Origin: Leptospira sp. WS39.C2
GTDB taxonomy: Bacteria; Spirochaetota; Leptospiria; Leptospirales; Leptospiraceae
Reading direction: 5' to 3'
NCBI RefSeq assembly: GCF_040833965.1
Contig: NZ_CP162144.1
Span: 8,139-72,138 of the forward strand
DNA length: 64,000 bases
Positions 37,486 to 46,834 of the stretch are shown one piece after another. The stretch's first letter is position 1; every line of letters starts with the position of its first letter. The position numbers were made by a program, and so were the translations under genes. The notes beneath the pieces were generated by a model. It was given only the letters and a program-made list of their open reading frames with translations. It ran no database searches and was not told the origin of the DNA.

Positions 37486-37500
37486 AAACAACTTCATTGT

Positions 37501-39936
37501 TTAAGAATCTCCTTCCTTTAACTTCACTTCGCTGAAAGCAAATTTCCCATCTAATCCGAAATAATAAAATTTTGGGCGTTGTGGGTTGTATTGTAAATCC
37601 CAAGCATCCAAAGCATTATCTACTCCAACAAACCATTGGAAGTGACCAAAAAATCTTTGTGAAAGTCTAAGATTCAAATTTGTATACGGATTTACCATCC
37701 TATACCCGTATGTTGGACTTACAGTACAATACGAAAGATTATTATCAGCACAATAGTCTGATACAACGGTTGGCAAAGTTCCGAGTGTATTTTGGATCAT
37801 TGTTTGTGACTCTTGGTTGATCACAGTTTCCAACACATCAAAATTAGAAGGTAAATCAGGATTACACCAAAACGGATTTTTAACACAGTAATAAGGTTGT
37901 TTTCCAAATACTACAGCAAAGATAGACAATGAAATTCCACTTGATTTTTCATCGACTCGCACACTAAAATTCCAACGATGTTTTCCTCTTCCCTCTAAAG
38001 GCAACTTCGTCAATTCATCTCTACTATCTGTGTAAGTATATCCCACACTTGTCGTAAGAATGTCTGTCATCCGAACATTAAGGGAAGTTTCAATACCTTG
38101 CGTCATAGCCTTTTGGTAGTTAGATGTTTGATACACCATCAGACCAGAGTTATCTCTAACTGGATTTGTTCGAAAACCGATAAGATTATCTACATTATTA
38201 TGAAATAAATTGGAACTATACCAAATCCGTTTAGTAATGTCCCATTCCCAACCAAAATTATAACTTCGCGATAATTCTGGTTTTAAATCAGAATTCCCTA
38301 CAACACGATAACCTACTCCAGGGTTTAAAAAATTGAAGTATAAATCTTGGAAACTAGGTGCCCTATACCCTAAACCATTTGCGGCACGGAATCGAAATTG
38401 ATCTGTTACATCATATCGTATCGCAAGTTTTGGCAACCACTCCCCTCCATAAATAGAATCATGGTCATAACGTATTCCAGGAACTATTTGAATTCTCGGT
38501 TTATCAGAAACTCTCCATTCATCTTGGATGTAAAAAGCATTCCTAAAACGATATGCATTCCCATTGATCGTCTGTCCTTTTGTTAATGTAGGATTAAAAT
38601 CTTCAAAACAAATGTTTGGGTAAGTCCGTCGGCAATCAGGAGCTATTCTTGCAGAAGAAATTTGATCTTGGAGATTTTCTGCCCCAACAGATGTTATATG
38701 ATTTTCTGAAAACTTATAATCAATTCTAGATCTAAATTCCGTTACAGCATTATCAGTTCTCTGTTGTGAATCTAAATCATCAGCTTTACGTTGGTCAGTA
38801 GTATACAAATCTTGAAATCTGGAATAATTGGCATTAAGATTTAAGTTAATTTTTTGAGATGCCGCCCAATCTACGTTAAAAGCACCCATAAAATCATGTG
38901 TTTTATTTCTCCTATCATATACTGTCCTAGGAAGAGTTGCATCAACTGCCGATTGGTCCAAATGCCGATAATAAAATTGACCTGTCAATGTCAGTGAGTC
39001 TGTAGCTCGATAAACCGTTTTGTTCGATAGATTCATGTCCTGAAATGCACTTCCAGAAGTTGATTCTAAAGGAGGAGTGTAACCTGGGAAACGAGTAGCC
39101 AAAATGTATTGGTTCACAAGTGGGATTTCGTTTGGGTAAGGATTATATCCAGGTGCAAGTGACGCATAACGTCCATTTCGTGGTCCATTAGTGGCATCTG
39201 GAGTGAGGTCATAACCTTCCCCTTTATGCCATCCGACTGTAAACAAAGTAGAAAGTTTATCTGACTTGGCACCAACAGAAGCATAATTACGAAATTCCAT
39301 ATAAGGGCCAAAGTATCTTTCACTTCCAGAACCACCTAAAGATCGAAATTCTGCATAAAGTGGGTCTTGTGCTTCCTTCGTTATTATATTGATCACTCCC
39401 GCAATCGCATCAGAGCCATAAATTGCAGATGAAGCACCTTTTACAATTTCAATACGTTCAATATCTTCTACTTTGAATCGAGTAAGATCAATGGATCCAC
39501 TAAATCGTCCGGTTGTCCTTTGGCCATCCACTAGAATCAAAACATTTTGAGCAGATAACCCTTGCAATCGAACAGTTTGACCTCTTTCCCCTGATTGTGC
39601 AGGCCTCACCTCAATACCAGGAACATTGCCTAACGTTTGTGATAAGTCCCTGGCACCCATATCATCTATATCTTTTTTAGTGATCACTTCAGTGGTAATT
39701 GTTGAATCTTTTAGTAAATTTTTCCGCCTTGTGCCCGTTACAGTAATCATATTCGATCGATCCAATTTATCTAAATTCGGTTGTTCTCCACTGACTCCAT
39801 GTTTCGGTTTTTCGTTTTTATTTGAACTTTTTGAGTTCAGATCTTTTTCTCCAGAAATCTCCGATAACGATTGTGGGTATAAGTTATTAAAGAAAATAAA
39901 ACATACAACCAACCCGAAGAAAAAAAATCTGAACAT
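37501..39936 (-). CDS. TonB-dependent outer-membrane receptor, probably for haem
   Basis: From ATG 39936 this encodes 811 residues, beginning with the signal peptide MFRFFFFGLVVCFIFFNNLYPQS. A GTG 48 bases upstream inside the previous gene gives the longer frame. The plug domain has MITVTGTRR (TonB-box region), DMGARDLSQTLGNVPGIEVRP, VRLQGLSAQNVLILVDGQRTTG and IVKGASSAIYGSDAIAGVINIIT. The beta-barrel ends NPQRPKFYYFGLDGKFAF, a hydrophobic outer-membrane sorting end. It follows an HmuY-like gene and is divergent from hmuTUV-hemS, so haem or a haem complex is the likely ligand. Other iron chelates are possible. Confidence 0.9.
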   Translation of the reverse strand: MFRFFFFGLVVCFIFFNNLYPQSLSEISGEKDLNSKSSNKNEKPKHGVSGEQPNLDKLDRSNMITVTGTRRKNLLKDSTITTEVITKKDIDDMGARDLSQTLGNVPGIEVRPAQSGERGQTVRLQGLSAQNVLILVDGQRTTGRFSGSIDLTRFKVEDIERIEIVKGASSAIYGSDAIAGVINIITKEAQDPLYAEFRSLGGSGSERYFGPYMEFRNYASVGAKSDKLSTLFTVGWHKGEGYDLTPDATNGPRNGRYASLAPGYNPYPNEIPLVNQYILATRFPGYTPPLESTSGSAFQDMNLSNKTVYRATDSLTLTGQFYYRHLDQSAVDATLPRTVYDRRNKTHDFMGAFNVDWAASQKINLNLNANYSRFQDLYTTDQRKADDLDSQQRTDNAVTEFRSRIDYKFSENHITSVGAENLQDQISSARIAPDCRRTYPNICFEDFNPTLTKGQTINGNAYRFRNAFYIQDEWRVSDKPRIQIVPGIRYDHDSIYGGEWLPKLAIRYDVTDQFRFRAANGLGYRAPSFQDLYFNFLNPGVGYRVVGNSDLKPELSRSYNFGWEWDITKRIWYSSNLFHNNVDNLIGFRTNPVRDNSGLMVYQTSNYQKAMTQGIETSLNVRMTDILTTSVGYTYTDSRDELTKLPLEGRGKHRWNFSVRVDEKSSGISLSIFAVVFGKQPYYCVKNPFWCNPDLPSNFDVLETVINQESQTMIQNTLGTLPTVVSDYCADNNLSYCTVSPTYGYRMVNPYTNLNLRLSQRFFGHFQWFVGVDNALDAWDLQYNPQRPKFYYFGLDGKFAFSEVKLKEGDS

Positions 39937-39968
39937 ACGTTCTAAATAATGAAACGCTGAAAGAAATT

Positions 39969-40655
39969 TCACAATTTTTTCCACTGAAACTTTGGATAGC
40001 CAGATGTTCCAGCTACACTATAATAATCTAAAAATTGGATAGCATACTTAGAACCATCACTACCTGTGATTATGTATACTTTTGTCTTTGCTGTTAAAAT
40101 TCCATTTGAATAGGAATACCAAGTGCCATATCCAGATGGCATAGGAGACAAATCCAATGGTGCTGCCATCACTGGATTGATACTTTCTGAAGAAGCAGAT
40201 ACAGGACCTCCACCAGCACTTGATAATTTTACATCAACAATATTGGTGCATTCTGAACCATTGAATGTATTAGAAAAGTTTGTTGATCCAGAATCACATG
40301 CTCCTCCAGACCCAGACCCACTTGTCCCACCATTTGTTGCCACATTGTAACGTTTGAATGTAATATCCCATTGGTTAGTAGCTTCAGTTAGAACACCATT
40401 TGATTTCAAACTCACATAGACCCAAACACATGCCGAGGATGCATTCGCAGATGTGGTAAAAGAACCCGTCGTGACTACTGCATTATTTGGAACTGCAGTG
40501 CATGGTAAATTGTTTGTATTCTCACCAGATAACAAAAACAATAAAGCTGCCGAACTATCCTCTGATTTAGGATTCATGGAACAAAAACTTTGAAAAAAAC
40601 CTAAAAAGATTACAAAGGAAATTCTAATTAAATTATTAAAATTGATATTAAACAT
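39969..40655 (-). CDS. HmuY-like haem-binding lipoprotein
   Basis: This 228-residue protein has a lipoprotein signal (SFVIFLGFFQSFC) and resembles the HmuY family: NQWDITFKRYNVATNGGTSG, then PSGYGTWYSYSNGILTAKTKVYIITGSDGSKYAIQFLDYY and GTSGYPKFQW. HmuY proteins bind haem at the cell surface and pass it to a TonB-dependent receptor. This gene lies directly upstream of such a receptor and next to haem ABC-transporter genes, which supports that role. A Gly/Ser-rich segment sits in the middle. The actual haem-ligating residues cannot be identified. Confidence 0.8.
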   Translation of the reverse strand: MFNINFNNLIRISFVIFLGFFQSFCSMNPKSEDSSAALLFLLSGENTNNLPCTAVPNNAVVTTGSFTTSANASSACVWVYVSLKSNGVLTEATNQWDITFKRYNVATNGGTSGSGSGGACDSGSTNFSNTFNGSECTNIVDVKLSSAGGGPVSASSESINPVMAAPLDLSPMPSGYGTWYSYSNGILTAKTKVYIITGSDGSKYAIQFLDYYSVAGTSGYPKFQWKKL

Positions 40656-40680
40656 AATGTTTCTCTTATAAAAGTTTAGT

Positions 40681-40705
40681 GCCGGAACAATGGTGTTGGT
40701 CCGGC
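40681..40705 (-). promoter_or_regulatory. Intercistronic hairpin upstream of the HmuY-like gene
   Basis: GCCGGA and TCCGGC form a perfect 6-bp stem with a 13-base loop, just after the stop of the upstream lipoprotein gene and 26 bases before the HmuY-like start. There is no strong T-run. It may tune the expression of the downstream genes or act as an RNA processing site. Confidence 0.4.
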
Positions 40706-40715
40706 AAAATTGTAA

Positions 40716-41426
40716 TTAAAGTATACTTTCAGAATAAACTACGATTTTAGAAGCTTTGAGCAGGCTCGTATTACTAAATCGGAAATATGATTGGTTATTC
40801 GAATTTAAAACATTCGCAGAATTTGGCCAAGCAGAGTAATTGACTACTGCATTCTCTTTTTGCAATGACGATCGAATTTTACAATTCGCACTATTGACTC
40901 CAGTGACCCATAAGTAGGTTGTTGGTGCAGTAGAGGTTCCTGAGAAGGAAATACATATTTCTTGGTCACTCGAAAGAGAAAAGGAAGTTGGGTTTGCTCC
41001 ACTATCAGCTTGCCCACCCTGATAATTACCATATTCTAAATTGCGAAACCATACATAGGGATTTGCACTCGATACAGACTTACCAGCGACAAAAGAATAT
41101 TGTCCGGATGCATTCGGAGTTGAAGAAGTTGGTGTTTGCGAATAACCTAAGAAAAGATAAAAATAACCGTTATCCCCTAAAGCTTTCATACCTTCAAAAA
41201 TAAAAAACCGACCAGGTCCTGATTGTGGCGTGCATAACTGCGCATAAGAACCTGAAGTGTAAGTTGCATCAATTACCGTTTCACATTTTTTACTAGCTTC
41301 AGAAGCAGCTAACAATCCTAAGAAAATTGTATTCTCATTTTGAGAATCCGTTTGTTCACAATGGAACGTTAGAAAACTAATACTGACGATAAGTCCTATT
41401 TTTAAAATTTGATTGAGCAGTTTCAT
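40716..41426 (-). CDS. Lipoprotein of the haem locus, unknown family
   Basis: This 236-residue lipoprotein has the signal MKLLNQILKIGLIVSISFLTFHC. The mature protein is rich in Ser, Thr, Asn and aromatic residues with a beta-sheet look (GRFFIFEGMKALGDNGYFYLFLGY, YVWFRNLEYGNYQ, ICISFSGTS). I do not recognise the family. It is the first gene of the operon that also encodes the HmuY-like protein and the TonB receptor, starting with ATG after GGAG. It could be a second haem- or host-protein-binding surface lipoprotein. That is inferred from position only. Confidence 0.75.
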   Translation of the reverse strand: MKLLNQILKIGLIVSISFLTFHCEQTDSQNENTIFLGLLAASEASKKCETVIDATYTSGSYAQLCTPQSGPGRFFIFEGMKALGDNGYFYLFLGYSQTPTSSTPNASGQYSFVAGKSVSSANPYVWFRNLEYGNYQGGQADSGANPTSFSLSSDQEICISFSGTSTAPTTYLWVTGVNSANCKIRSSLQKENAVVNYSAWPNSANVLNSNNQSYFRFSNTSLLKASKIVVYSESIL

Positions 41427-41496
41427 AGATGCTCTCCTTTTCTAAATGATTCTTAGTCTCAAAAACTAGGACCCCAGCCTGGCGTCAATTATTATT

Positions 41497-41524
41497 TTGA
41501 GTCTCATTCTCATTAATCTTGACA
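41497..41524. promoter_or_regulatory. Divergent haem-locus promoter region with Fur-box-like sequence
   Basis: Between the two divergent haem operons lies TTGAGTCTCATTCTCATTAA (41497-41516), read on the other strand as TTAATGAGAATGAGACTCAA. Its NATGAG repeats and TGAG...CTCA symmetry recall Fur-type operators (GATAATGATAATCATTATC). TTGACA at 41519-41524 is a good -35 for hmuT, but a -10 is not clear. Iron or haem control of both operons is expected. Confidence 0.45.
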
Positions 41525-41553
41525 AAGAGAGAACCTAGATCCAATCTTGCCCC

Positions 41554-42423
41554 ATGAAACTACTTACGCTTAGATACATTGTCCCTAATCGGACTTCCCT
41601 CTCCAATAGCCTTCTCTTAACATCCTTTCTATTCAGTTTCACATTATTTGCAGAAACAAAAGATAGAATTGTCTCAGTCAATGGCACAGTGACAGAAATC
41701 ATCTATGCATTACAAGTGAATCCATTACTCGTTGCTGTTGACTCTACTTCTTATTACCCTAAAGAAACTTCTTCGTTACCTAACGTTGGTTACCAAAGGA
41801 CATTAACAACAGAAGGAATCTTAAGTTTTAAACCAACATTCCTTATCGGGTTGGAAACGGCTGGTCCAAAACAAACCATCCAAAACCTACGCGATACAAA
41901 CATTAAAGTTACTTTATTTGCAGATGAATACCAATTGGATACACCTGCGAAACGAGTATTAGAAATTGGAAAATTATTTGGGAAAGAAAAAGAAGCAGAG
42001 ACCCTTGCCAAACAAATTCGAACACAAATCCAATCATTAAAATTGAAAAAAACAAACGTCAAAGTTTTGTTTATTTATTCACGTAATCCAAGTTCTGTTT
42101 TTATTTCAGGCACTGGCACTGCTGCTCATTCAATGATTGAGTTATCTGGGGCAAAAAATGCAATCACTGAATTTATTGAGTATAAACCTTTAACCACAGA
42201 AGCCTTAGTAAAAGCAAATCCAGATATCATCTTAATGCCTGAAAAATCAGCAGAAGGATTTGGTGGAACAAATGCAATCTGGGGAATTCAAGGTATAGAA
42301 CTTACTAGAGCCGGAAAAGAAAAAAACTTAATTTTAGTCGATGATTTACTTTTGTTAGGCTTTGGCCCGAGACTCCCAATTGTTTTAAAAACTTTAAATG
42401 AAAAATGGAAACAAATGGAATGA
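41554..42423 (+). CDS. hmuT: Haem ABC transporter substrate-binding protein HmuT
   Basis: This 289-residue periplasmic binding protein has an N-terminal export signal (SLLLTSFLFSFTLFA). The TroA/BtuF-type fold features are RIVSVNGTVTEIIYAL, NVGYQRTLTTEGILSFKPTFLIG, and FISGTGTAAHSMIELSGAKNA, with PLTTEALVKANPDIILM near the end. It carries haem from the outer-membrane receptor to the HmuUV transporter. Its stop overlaps the hmuU start, and hmuU, hmuV and hemS follow in one operon. The order and partners make haem more likely than cobalamin as ligand. Confidence 0.87.
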   Translation: MKLLTLRYIVPNRTSLSNSLLLTSFLFSFTLFAETKDRIVSVNGTVTEIIYALQVNPLLVAVDSTSYYPKETSSLPNVGYQRTLTTEGILSFKPTFLIGLETAGPKQTIQNLRDTNIKVTLFADEYQLDTPAKRVLEIGKLFGKEKEAETLAKQIRTQIQSLKLKKTNVKVLFIYSRNPSSVFISGTGTAAHSMIELSGAKNAITEFIEYKPLTTEALVKANPDIILMPEKSAEGFGGTNAIWGIQGIELTRAGKEKNLILVDDLLLLGFGPRLPIVLKTLNEKWKQME

Positions 42424-43406
42424 TGAAGCAAAAATTCTTCATTCTACTCTGCGTTTTATTTACAATTGTTTCTGCCTTTCTCTCTTCAACTTTAGGAGCA
42501 ATGGAAATCCAATGGAAAGAACTTTTATCATTTGGTTCCATTGAATCAAAGGTATTTTTTGAAATCCGAATCCCTAGAATATTATTAGGGATTTTAGTTG
42601 GCGGATCACTTGCTTGGTCTGGCGCTCTGGCACAAGGATTATTCAGAAATCCAATTGTAGATCCTGGTTTGATCGGTATCACAGCAGGATGTTCTTTGTT
42701 TGCTGCTATTGCAATCGTATTAGGTAGTTCAATACCATTACTCCACTCTATTTGGAGTGTAGTACTTTTTTCATTTATCGGAGGAATCTTATCTTGTTTG
42801 ATCATATTCTTTTTTGCAAAATCAAAAGGCAAAACAGATATCGAATCCATTTTGTTATCTGGCATTGCAGTAAATGCAATATGTTTCTCAGCAATTGGAA
42901 TATTAAGTTACATTGCGAGTGAAGCTCAATTAAGAAATTTATCAATTTGGAATATGGGAAGTTTAGGTGGAGCTTCTTGGACTTTGATCAAATCCTTTTC
43001 TTTTTTCTATTTATTTCCTCTCGTTGCGAGTCCATTTTTAGCATCCCAACTTAATGTCCTCATTCTTGGCGAACGTGAAGCGAATCATTTGGGAATCCAT
43101 ATAGAATTCCTAAAAACATTATTAATTGTATTGATTGGGATAAGCGTTGGATCTTGCATTTCGATTGTTGGCAATATTGGATTTATAGGATTAGCAGTAC
43201 CTCATATTGTTCGCATGGTCATCGGGCAAAACTATAAATATTTGTTATATGCGTCCTACTTTCTTGGAGGTGGTTTGTTATGTTTTGCAGACGCGATTTG
43301 TAGAGTCATTATCGCTCCTTCTGAAATTCCAGTTGGAATCGTCACAGCTCTACTTGGAGCACCATTTTTCATGAATTTGATTCTAAAAAGGAAACAACAT
43401 ATATGA
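42420..43406 (+). CDS. hmuU: Haem ABC transporter permease HmuU
   Basis: This FecCD-family permease of about 328 residues has eight to ten membrane segments. Its motifs include FFEIRIPRILLGILVGGSLAWSGALAQGLFRNPIVDPGLIGI, the FecCD hallmark region, and SIVGNIGFIGLAVPHIVRMVIG near the end. I chose ATG 42420, which overlaps the hmuT stop as ATGA. A longer frame begins at 42405. It forms the membrane channel of the haem importer. Confidence 0.9.
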   Translation: MMKQKFFILLCVLFTIVSAFLSSTLGAMEIQWKELLSFGSIESKVFFEIRIPRILLGILVGGSLAWSGALAQGLFRNPIVDPGLIGITAGCSLFAAIAIVLGSSIPLLHSIWSVVLFSFIGGILSCLIIFFFAKSKGKTDIESILLSGIAVNAICFSAIGILSYIASEAQLRNLSIWNMGSLGGASWTLIKSFSFFYLFPLVASPFLASQLNVLILGEREANHLGIHIEFLKTLLIVLIGISVGSCISIVGNIGFIGLAVPHIVRMVIGQNYKYLLYASYFLGGGLLCFADAICRVIIAPSEIPVGIVTALLGAPFFMNLILKRKQHI

Positions 43407-44182
43407 GTATATCAGCTAAAAATCTAAGTTATGTTATAGGGAACAAACAGATATTATCAAACGTAAACATTGATATAATACCAGGCGAACTCCACGTTCT
43501 CATCGGACGTAATGGTGCCGGGAAATCCACGTTATTCCACTTATTATGTGGTGATACAAAACCCCAATCAGGAAATGTATTTTATAATGAACTTGATATC
43601 TCGAATTATTCAAAAGTGGAACTTGCAAGAACGAGAGCTGTTCTCACACAAGAAAGTTCAATTACATTTCCTATCTCATCCGAACAAGTGATCGGACTTG
43701 GACGGTTTCCGCACAACACAAACAAATCGACAAACGAGGAAATTGTAAATACATGTTTTAAGATAACACATTCCTCTCAATTTAAAAAACAAAGTTATCC
43801 TACATTATCAGGTGGAGAAAAACAAAAAATCAATTTTGGTAGGATACTCGCTCAAGTTTGGGAAACACCACCACGGTATATTTTTTTGGACGAACCAGTC
43901 TCTGCTTTGGATATTCCTAACCAATACCAAACGTTAAACATCTGTCGCCACATGGCAGACAAAGGTTATGCAGTTTTTATGATCTTACACGATCTAAACC
44001 TAGCCTCGCAATATGCAGACAAAATCACCCTACTCAATCATGGGAAAATTATCGAATCAGGTAATCCAAAAGAGGTATTAACGATGAAAAATCTAGAAAC
44101 CACTTTTGGGATTAAGACAAAAATACTCAAAACAAATGAAGTCAATTTTATCATACCGGAGATCATAGGAGGTCCAATATGA
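43403..44182 (+). CDS. hmuV: Haem ABC transporter ATP-binding protein HmuV
   Basis: This 259-residue ATPase has Walker A GRNGAGKST (about residue 36), signature LSGGEKQK, Walker B YIFLDEPVSALD and the switch His in LHDLNLA. The sequence and length fit the HmuV/FecE group. The start overlaps hmuU as ATGA, and its stop overlaps hemS as ATGA. It drives haem import by HmuU. Confidence 0.92.
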   Translation: MSISAKNLSYVIGNKQILSNVNIDIIPGELHVLIGRNGAGKSTLFHLLCGDTKPQSGNVFYNELDISNYSKVELARTRAVLTQESSITFPISSEQVIGLGRFPHNTNKSTNEEIVNTCFKITHSSQFKKQSYPTLSGGEKQKINFGRILAQVWETPPRYIFLDEPVSALDIPNQYQTLNICRHMADKGYAVFMILHDLNLASQYADKITLLNHGKIIESGNPKEVLTMKNLETTFGIKTKILKTNEVNFIIPEIIGGPI

Positions 44183-45231
44183 ACGAAACACTAAAACAAA
44201 AATGGGAAAACTTGAAAAATGAAATTCCAAATCTTAGAATTAGAGATGCGGCAAAACACTTAAAGGTAAGCGAAGTAGAACTTCTTGCCACAAAAATTGG
44301 CGAAACAACCAGTCCACTTAAACCTAATTTTGCAGAATTTCTGATGAACACACCAAATCTAGGCTATGTTATGGCTTTAACCAGAAACGAATCTTGTGTT
44401 CACGAAAGGAAAGGAGTCTATAAAAATTTATCCGTAAATGGACAAACCGCTTTGGCAGTAGGTGAAGACATAGATTTGAGAATTTTTTTAAAAGATTGGA
44501 AATTCGGATTTTATGTTGAGGATATAAGTCACGGAAAAATCACAGAAAGTTTCCAATTCTTTGATCATTCAGGAGATGCGGTTCACAAAATCTACAAAAC
44601 AGATTCTTCATCAATTGAAGGATGGGAGAATGTAAAGAAAACATTTATAGATGAAACAATAACATTCAATAATGAAATAGAAGTTAGAATTCCAAAAAAA
44701 GAATCAAATGTTGAATCGAAAATTCCAAACTTTTTAGAAGAATGGACAAACTTAGAAGATACTCACGATTTTTTTACTATGTTACGAAAATATGATTATT
44801 CCCGTGAGTTTGCCTTGTTTGTTGCTAAAGGTAAATTTGCGTTTCTCATTTCACAGAATGACTTTACCTTACTCCTTCACCAAGTAAGCAAAATGGACCT
44901 TGATATCATGATATTTGTTGGAAATCCTGGTATGATCCAAATTCATACAGGTAAAATTCACAAATTAGAAACCATGGGGCCTTGGTTTAATGTATTAGAT
45001 CCAGAGTTCAACTTACATTTAAGAACCGATATGATCCACAATGTGTGGGTTGTAGACAAACCCACAAAAGATGGCATGGTTACCTCATTAGAACTATTTG
45101 ACAATGAAGGCAATTTGATTTTACAAATGTTTGGAAAACGAAAACCAGGCATCCCTCAGTCAAAAGTTTGGCAAGAGTTAGTGCATGGTTATGTTTCAAA
45201 AGACAATAACTTAAACCCTTCTTTTGTATAA
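44179..45231 (+). CDS. hemS: Haemin-degrading factor HemS/HmuS
   Basis: This 350-residue cytoplasmic protein has the two tandem homologous halves of the HemS family. Typical stretches are IRDAAKHLKVSEVELLATKIGE at the start and VMALTRNESCVHERKGVY, which carries a likely haem-contacting His. FFDHSGDAVHKIYKTDSSS and VDKPTKDGMVTSLELFDNEGNLILQMFGKRKPG are also typical. Family members bind imported haem and either store it or open the ring to release iron. It is the last gene of the operon. The final 21 bases overlap the convergent histidine kinase gene. Confidence 0.9.
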   Translation: MNETLKQKWENLKNEIPNLRIRDAAKHLKVSEVELLATKIGETTSPLKPNFAEFLMNTPNLGYVMALTRNESCVHERKGVYKNLSVNGQTALAVGEDIDLRIFLKDWKFGFYVEDISHGKITESFQFFDHSGDAVHKIYKTDSSSIEGWENVKKTFIDETITFNNEIEVRIPKKESNVESKIPNFLEEWTNLEDTHDFFTMLRKYDYSREFALFVAKGKFAFLISQNDFTLLLHQVSKMDLDIMIFVGNPGMIQIHTGKIHKLETMGPWFNVLDPEFNLHLRTDMIHNVWVVDKPTKDGMVTSLELFDNEGNLILQMFGKRKPGIPQSKVWQELVHGYVSKDNNLNPSFV

Positions 45232-46740
45232 ATTATTTGGAAAATCAAACTTTAAATAAAAACCTTGAGTACCATCAATACTCAAGGTCCCTCCCATTTG
45301 TTTCTCTGCGATAATCTTCGATAAATTCAAACCCAACTTTTTTTGTTCGTGAATATCAAATTCCTTTGGCAATCCTATCCCATTGTCTCTGTATTCAAAA
45401 TGTGAACGATCTCCGTTGATTTCAAATTTGATAGTGATCTTGCCATGACCAGAATTTGGAAACGCATACTTCAGACTGTTTGACAATAACTCAGTATAGA
45501 TGAGCCCTAATGGAACGGCTGTATCTAATAGTAAAACACCATGGTTTGATTCTAATTGTATATCGATGCCATTTCCTAATTGTGGGAAAGTTGATTTCAC
45601 AAGTTCAGTCAAAGACAAAAGATAATCCGAAACTTGGATTTCACTTAAATCTTTGTTTTGGTATAATTGATCGTGTACAAGCGACATGGTTTGAATTTTG
45701 ATCGAAGTATCTTCTACAATCGATTGGATATTTTTATCATCGGGGAAACTAGATGCTTGAATCATGAGCAATGAACGCACAAGCTCGATCGAATTTTTTG
45801 TCCTATGGAAAATTTCGCCGATTAAATTCTCTTTTTCTTTTAAAGACTTCTGGATCAGGATAGAATTTTTTTCATTTTCCTCAATCTCTTCTAAAAGTAA
45901 TGAATTCGAATGAATCAACTTTTCGTAAGGTTCGTTAATTGCAGATACAAAAACTGCCATATAAATCATCTGGAAAGCAGCAACTTTATAAATATGACCT
46001 ATGACATTAAACACATCAAACACACTAGTATACACTGCAAATACCAATTCGCTAAAAAAACATACGATGAATGCACCTAAAAAAAATTGTTTTTGTTTAT
46101 CTGAATGGAGTGATTTCGAAAAGGCATACATCAAAATAGCAATCACCAACAATGCCATAATCACCAGTTCAGCATTCTTTTTGAATGCCGTCAAACCTAC
46201 TCCATGTACATACGTATCAGGTATAATATGTGAATTATAAATAACCAATTGATAGACAAACCCAACGAATAACAAAGCTAAAATGACAAACAGACCTTCT
46301 TTCATTGAAGTATATTTTTTATTTGGTTTTATATAGAGCGCAATGATAAAGACTAAAGAAGTGATAAACCTTGAGATGATCCAAAACTGCGTAGATTTAT
46401 TTCCTGTATTTGGCGTAACAAAATCGGGCATACCCTTATATCCCAAAGTATGCATAATATCTATCAGACCAATGATCAAAAAACCTATACTTAATAAAAA
46501 TGTTTGTGCATTTTTACTTTGTGGATAGGAATAATACCCAAGGCCAAAAATCGAAAAGGATACAATCACACTGAAAATTTCAGTAATATTATGGAATACA
46601 ATAAAGGATTCTATCGGATATTCTCGATAGAAAGTTTCAGGAAACAATCCAATACAAAAAAGTGGAACTACACATAAAAACAATAATACACTATAAAACT
46701 GGATTTGTTTTGGTTCACTGATAGAAGAGATATTTCGCAT
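45211..46740 (-). CDS. Membrane sensor histidine kinase, MASE3 and HisKA_2 type
   Basis: From ATG 46740 (GGA a few bases upstream) this encodes 509 residues; a TTG at 46788 has no ribosome-binding site. Six to seven membrane segments form a MASE3-like sensor (DIMHTLGYKGMPDF, STQFWIISRFITSLVF, YKVAAFQMIYMAVFVSAINEPYEKL). A short coiled coil follows (LLLEEIEENEKNS). The kinase core has the phospho-acceptor His in LIGEIFHRTKNSIELVRSLL and the ATP-binding N box NSLKYAFPN, with DNGIGLP and GLNLSKIIAEKQMGG. No response regulator gene is adjacent, so the partner is elsewhere. Confidence 0.87.
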   Translation of the reverse strand: MRNISSISEPKQIQFYSVLLFLCVVPLFCIGLFPETFYREYPIESFIVFHNITEIFSVIVSFSIFGLGYYSYPQSKNAQTFLLSIGFLIIGLIDIMHTLGYKGMPDFVTPNTGNKSTQFWIISRFITSLVFIIALYIKPNKKYTSMKEGLFVILALLFVGFVYQLVIYNSHIIPDTYVHGVGLTAFKKNAELVIMALLVIAILMYAFSKSLHSDKQKQFFLGAFIVCFFSELVFAVYTSVFDVFNVIGHIYKVAAFQMIYMAVFVSAINEPYEKLIHSNSLLLEEIEENEKNSILIQKSLKEKENLIGEIFHRTKNSIELVRSLLMIQASSFPDDKNIQSIVEDTSIKIQTMSLVHDQLYQNKDLSEIQVSDYLLSLTELVKSTFPQLGNGIDIQLESNHGVLLLDTAVPLGLIYTELLSNSLKYAFPNSGHGKITIKFEINGDRSHFEYRDNGIGLPKEFDIHEQKKLGLNLSKIIAEKQMGGTLSIDGTQGFYLKFDFPNNLYKRRV

Positions 46741-46834
46741 ATTGTCCGTTAAAATTCTAAGAGAGTTTCTTAGCAAATCCTTGGACAAGCAATCAAAAAA
46801 GTAAAATGAATCGGAAAATACCCGACCAATACGA

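Noticed and set aside
42305..42865. Minus-strand open frame of 186 codons
   Set aside because: It is antisense to hmuT and hmuU, whose frames have strong family motifs and ATGA coupling.
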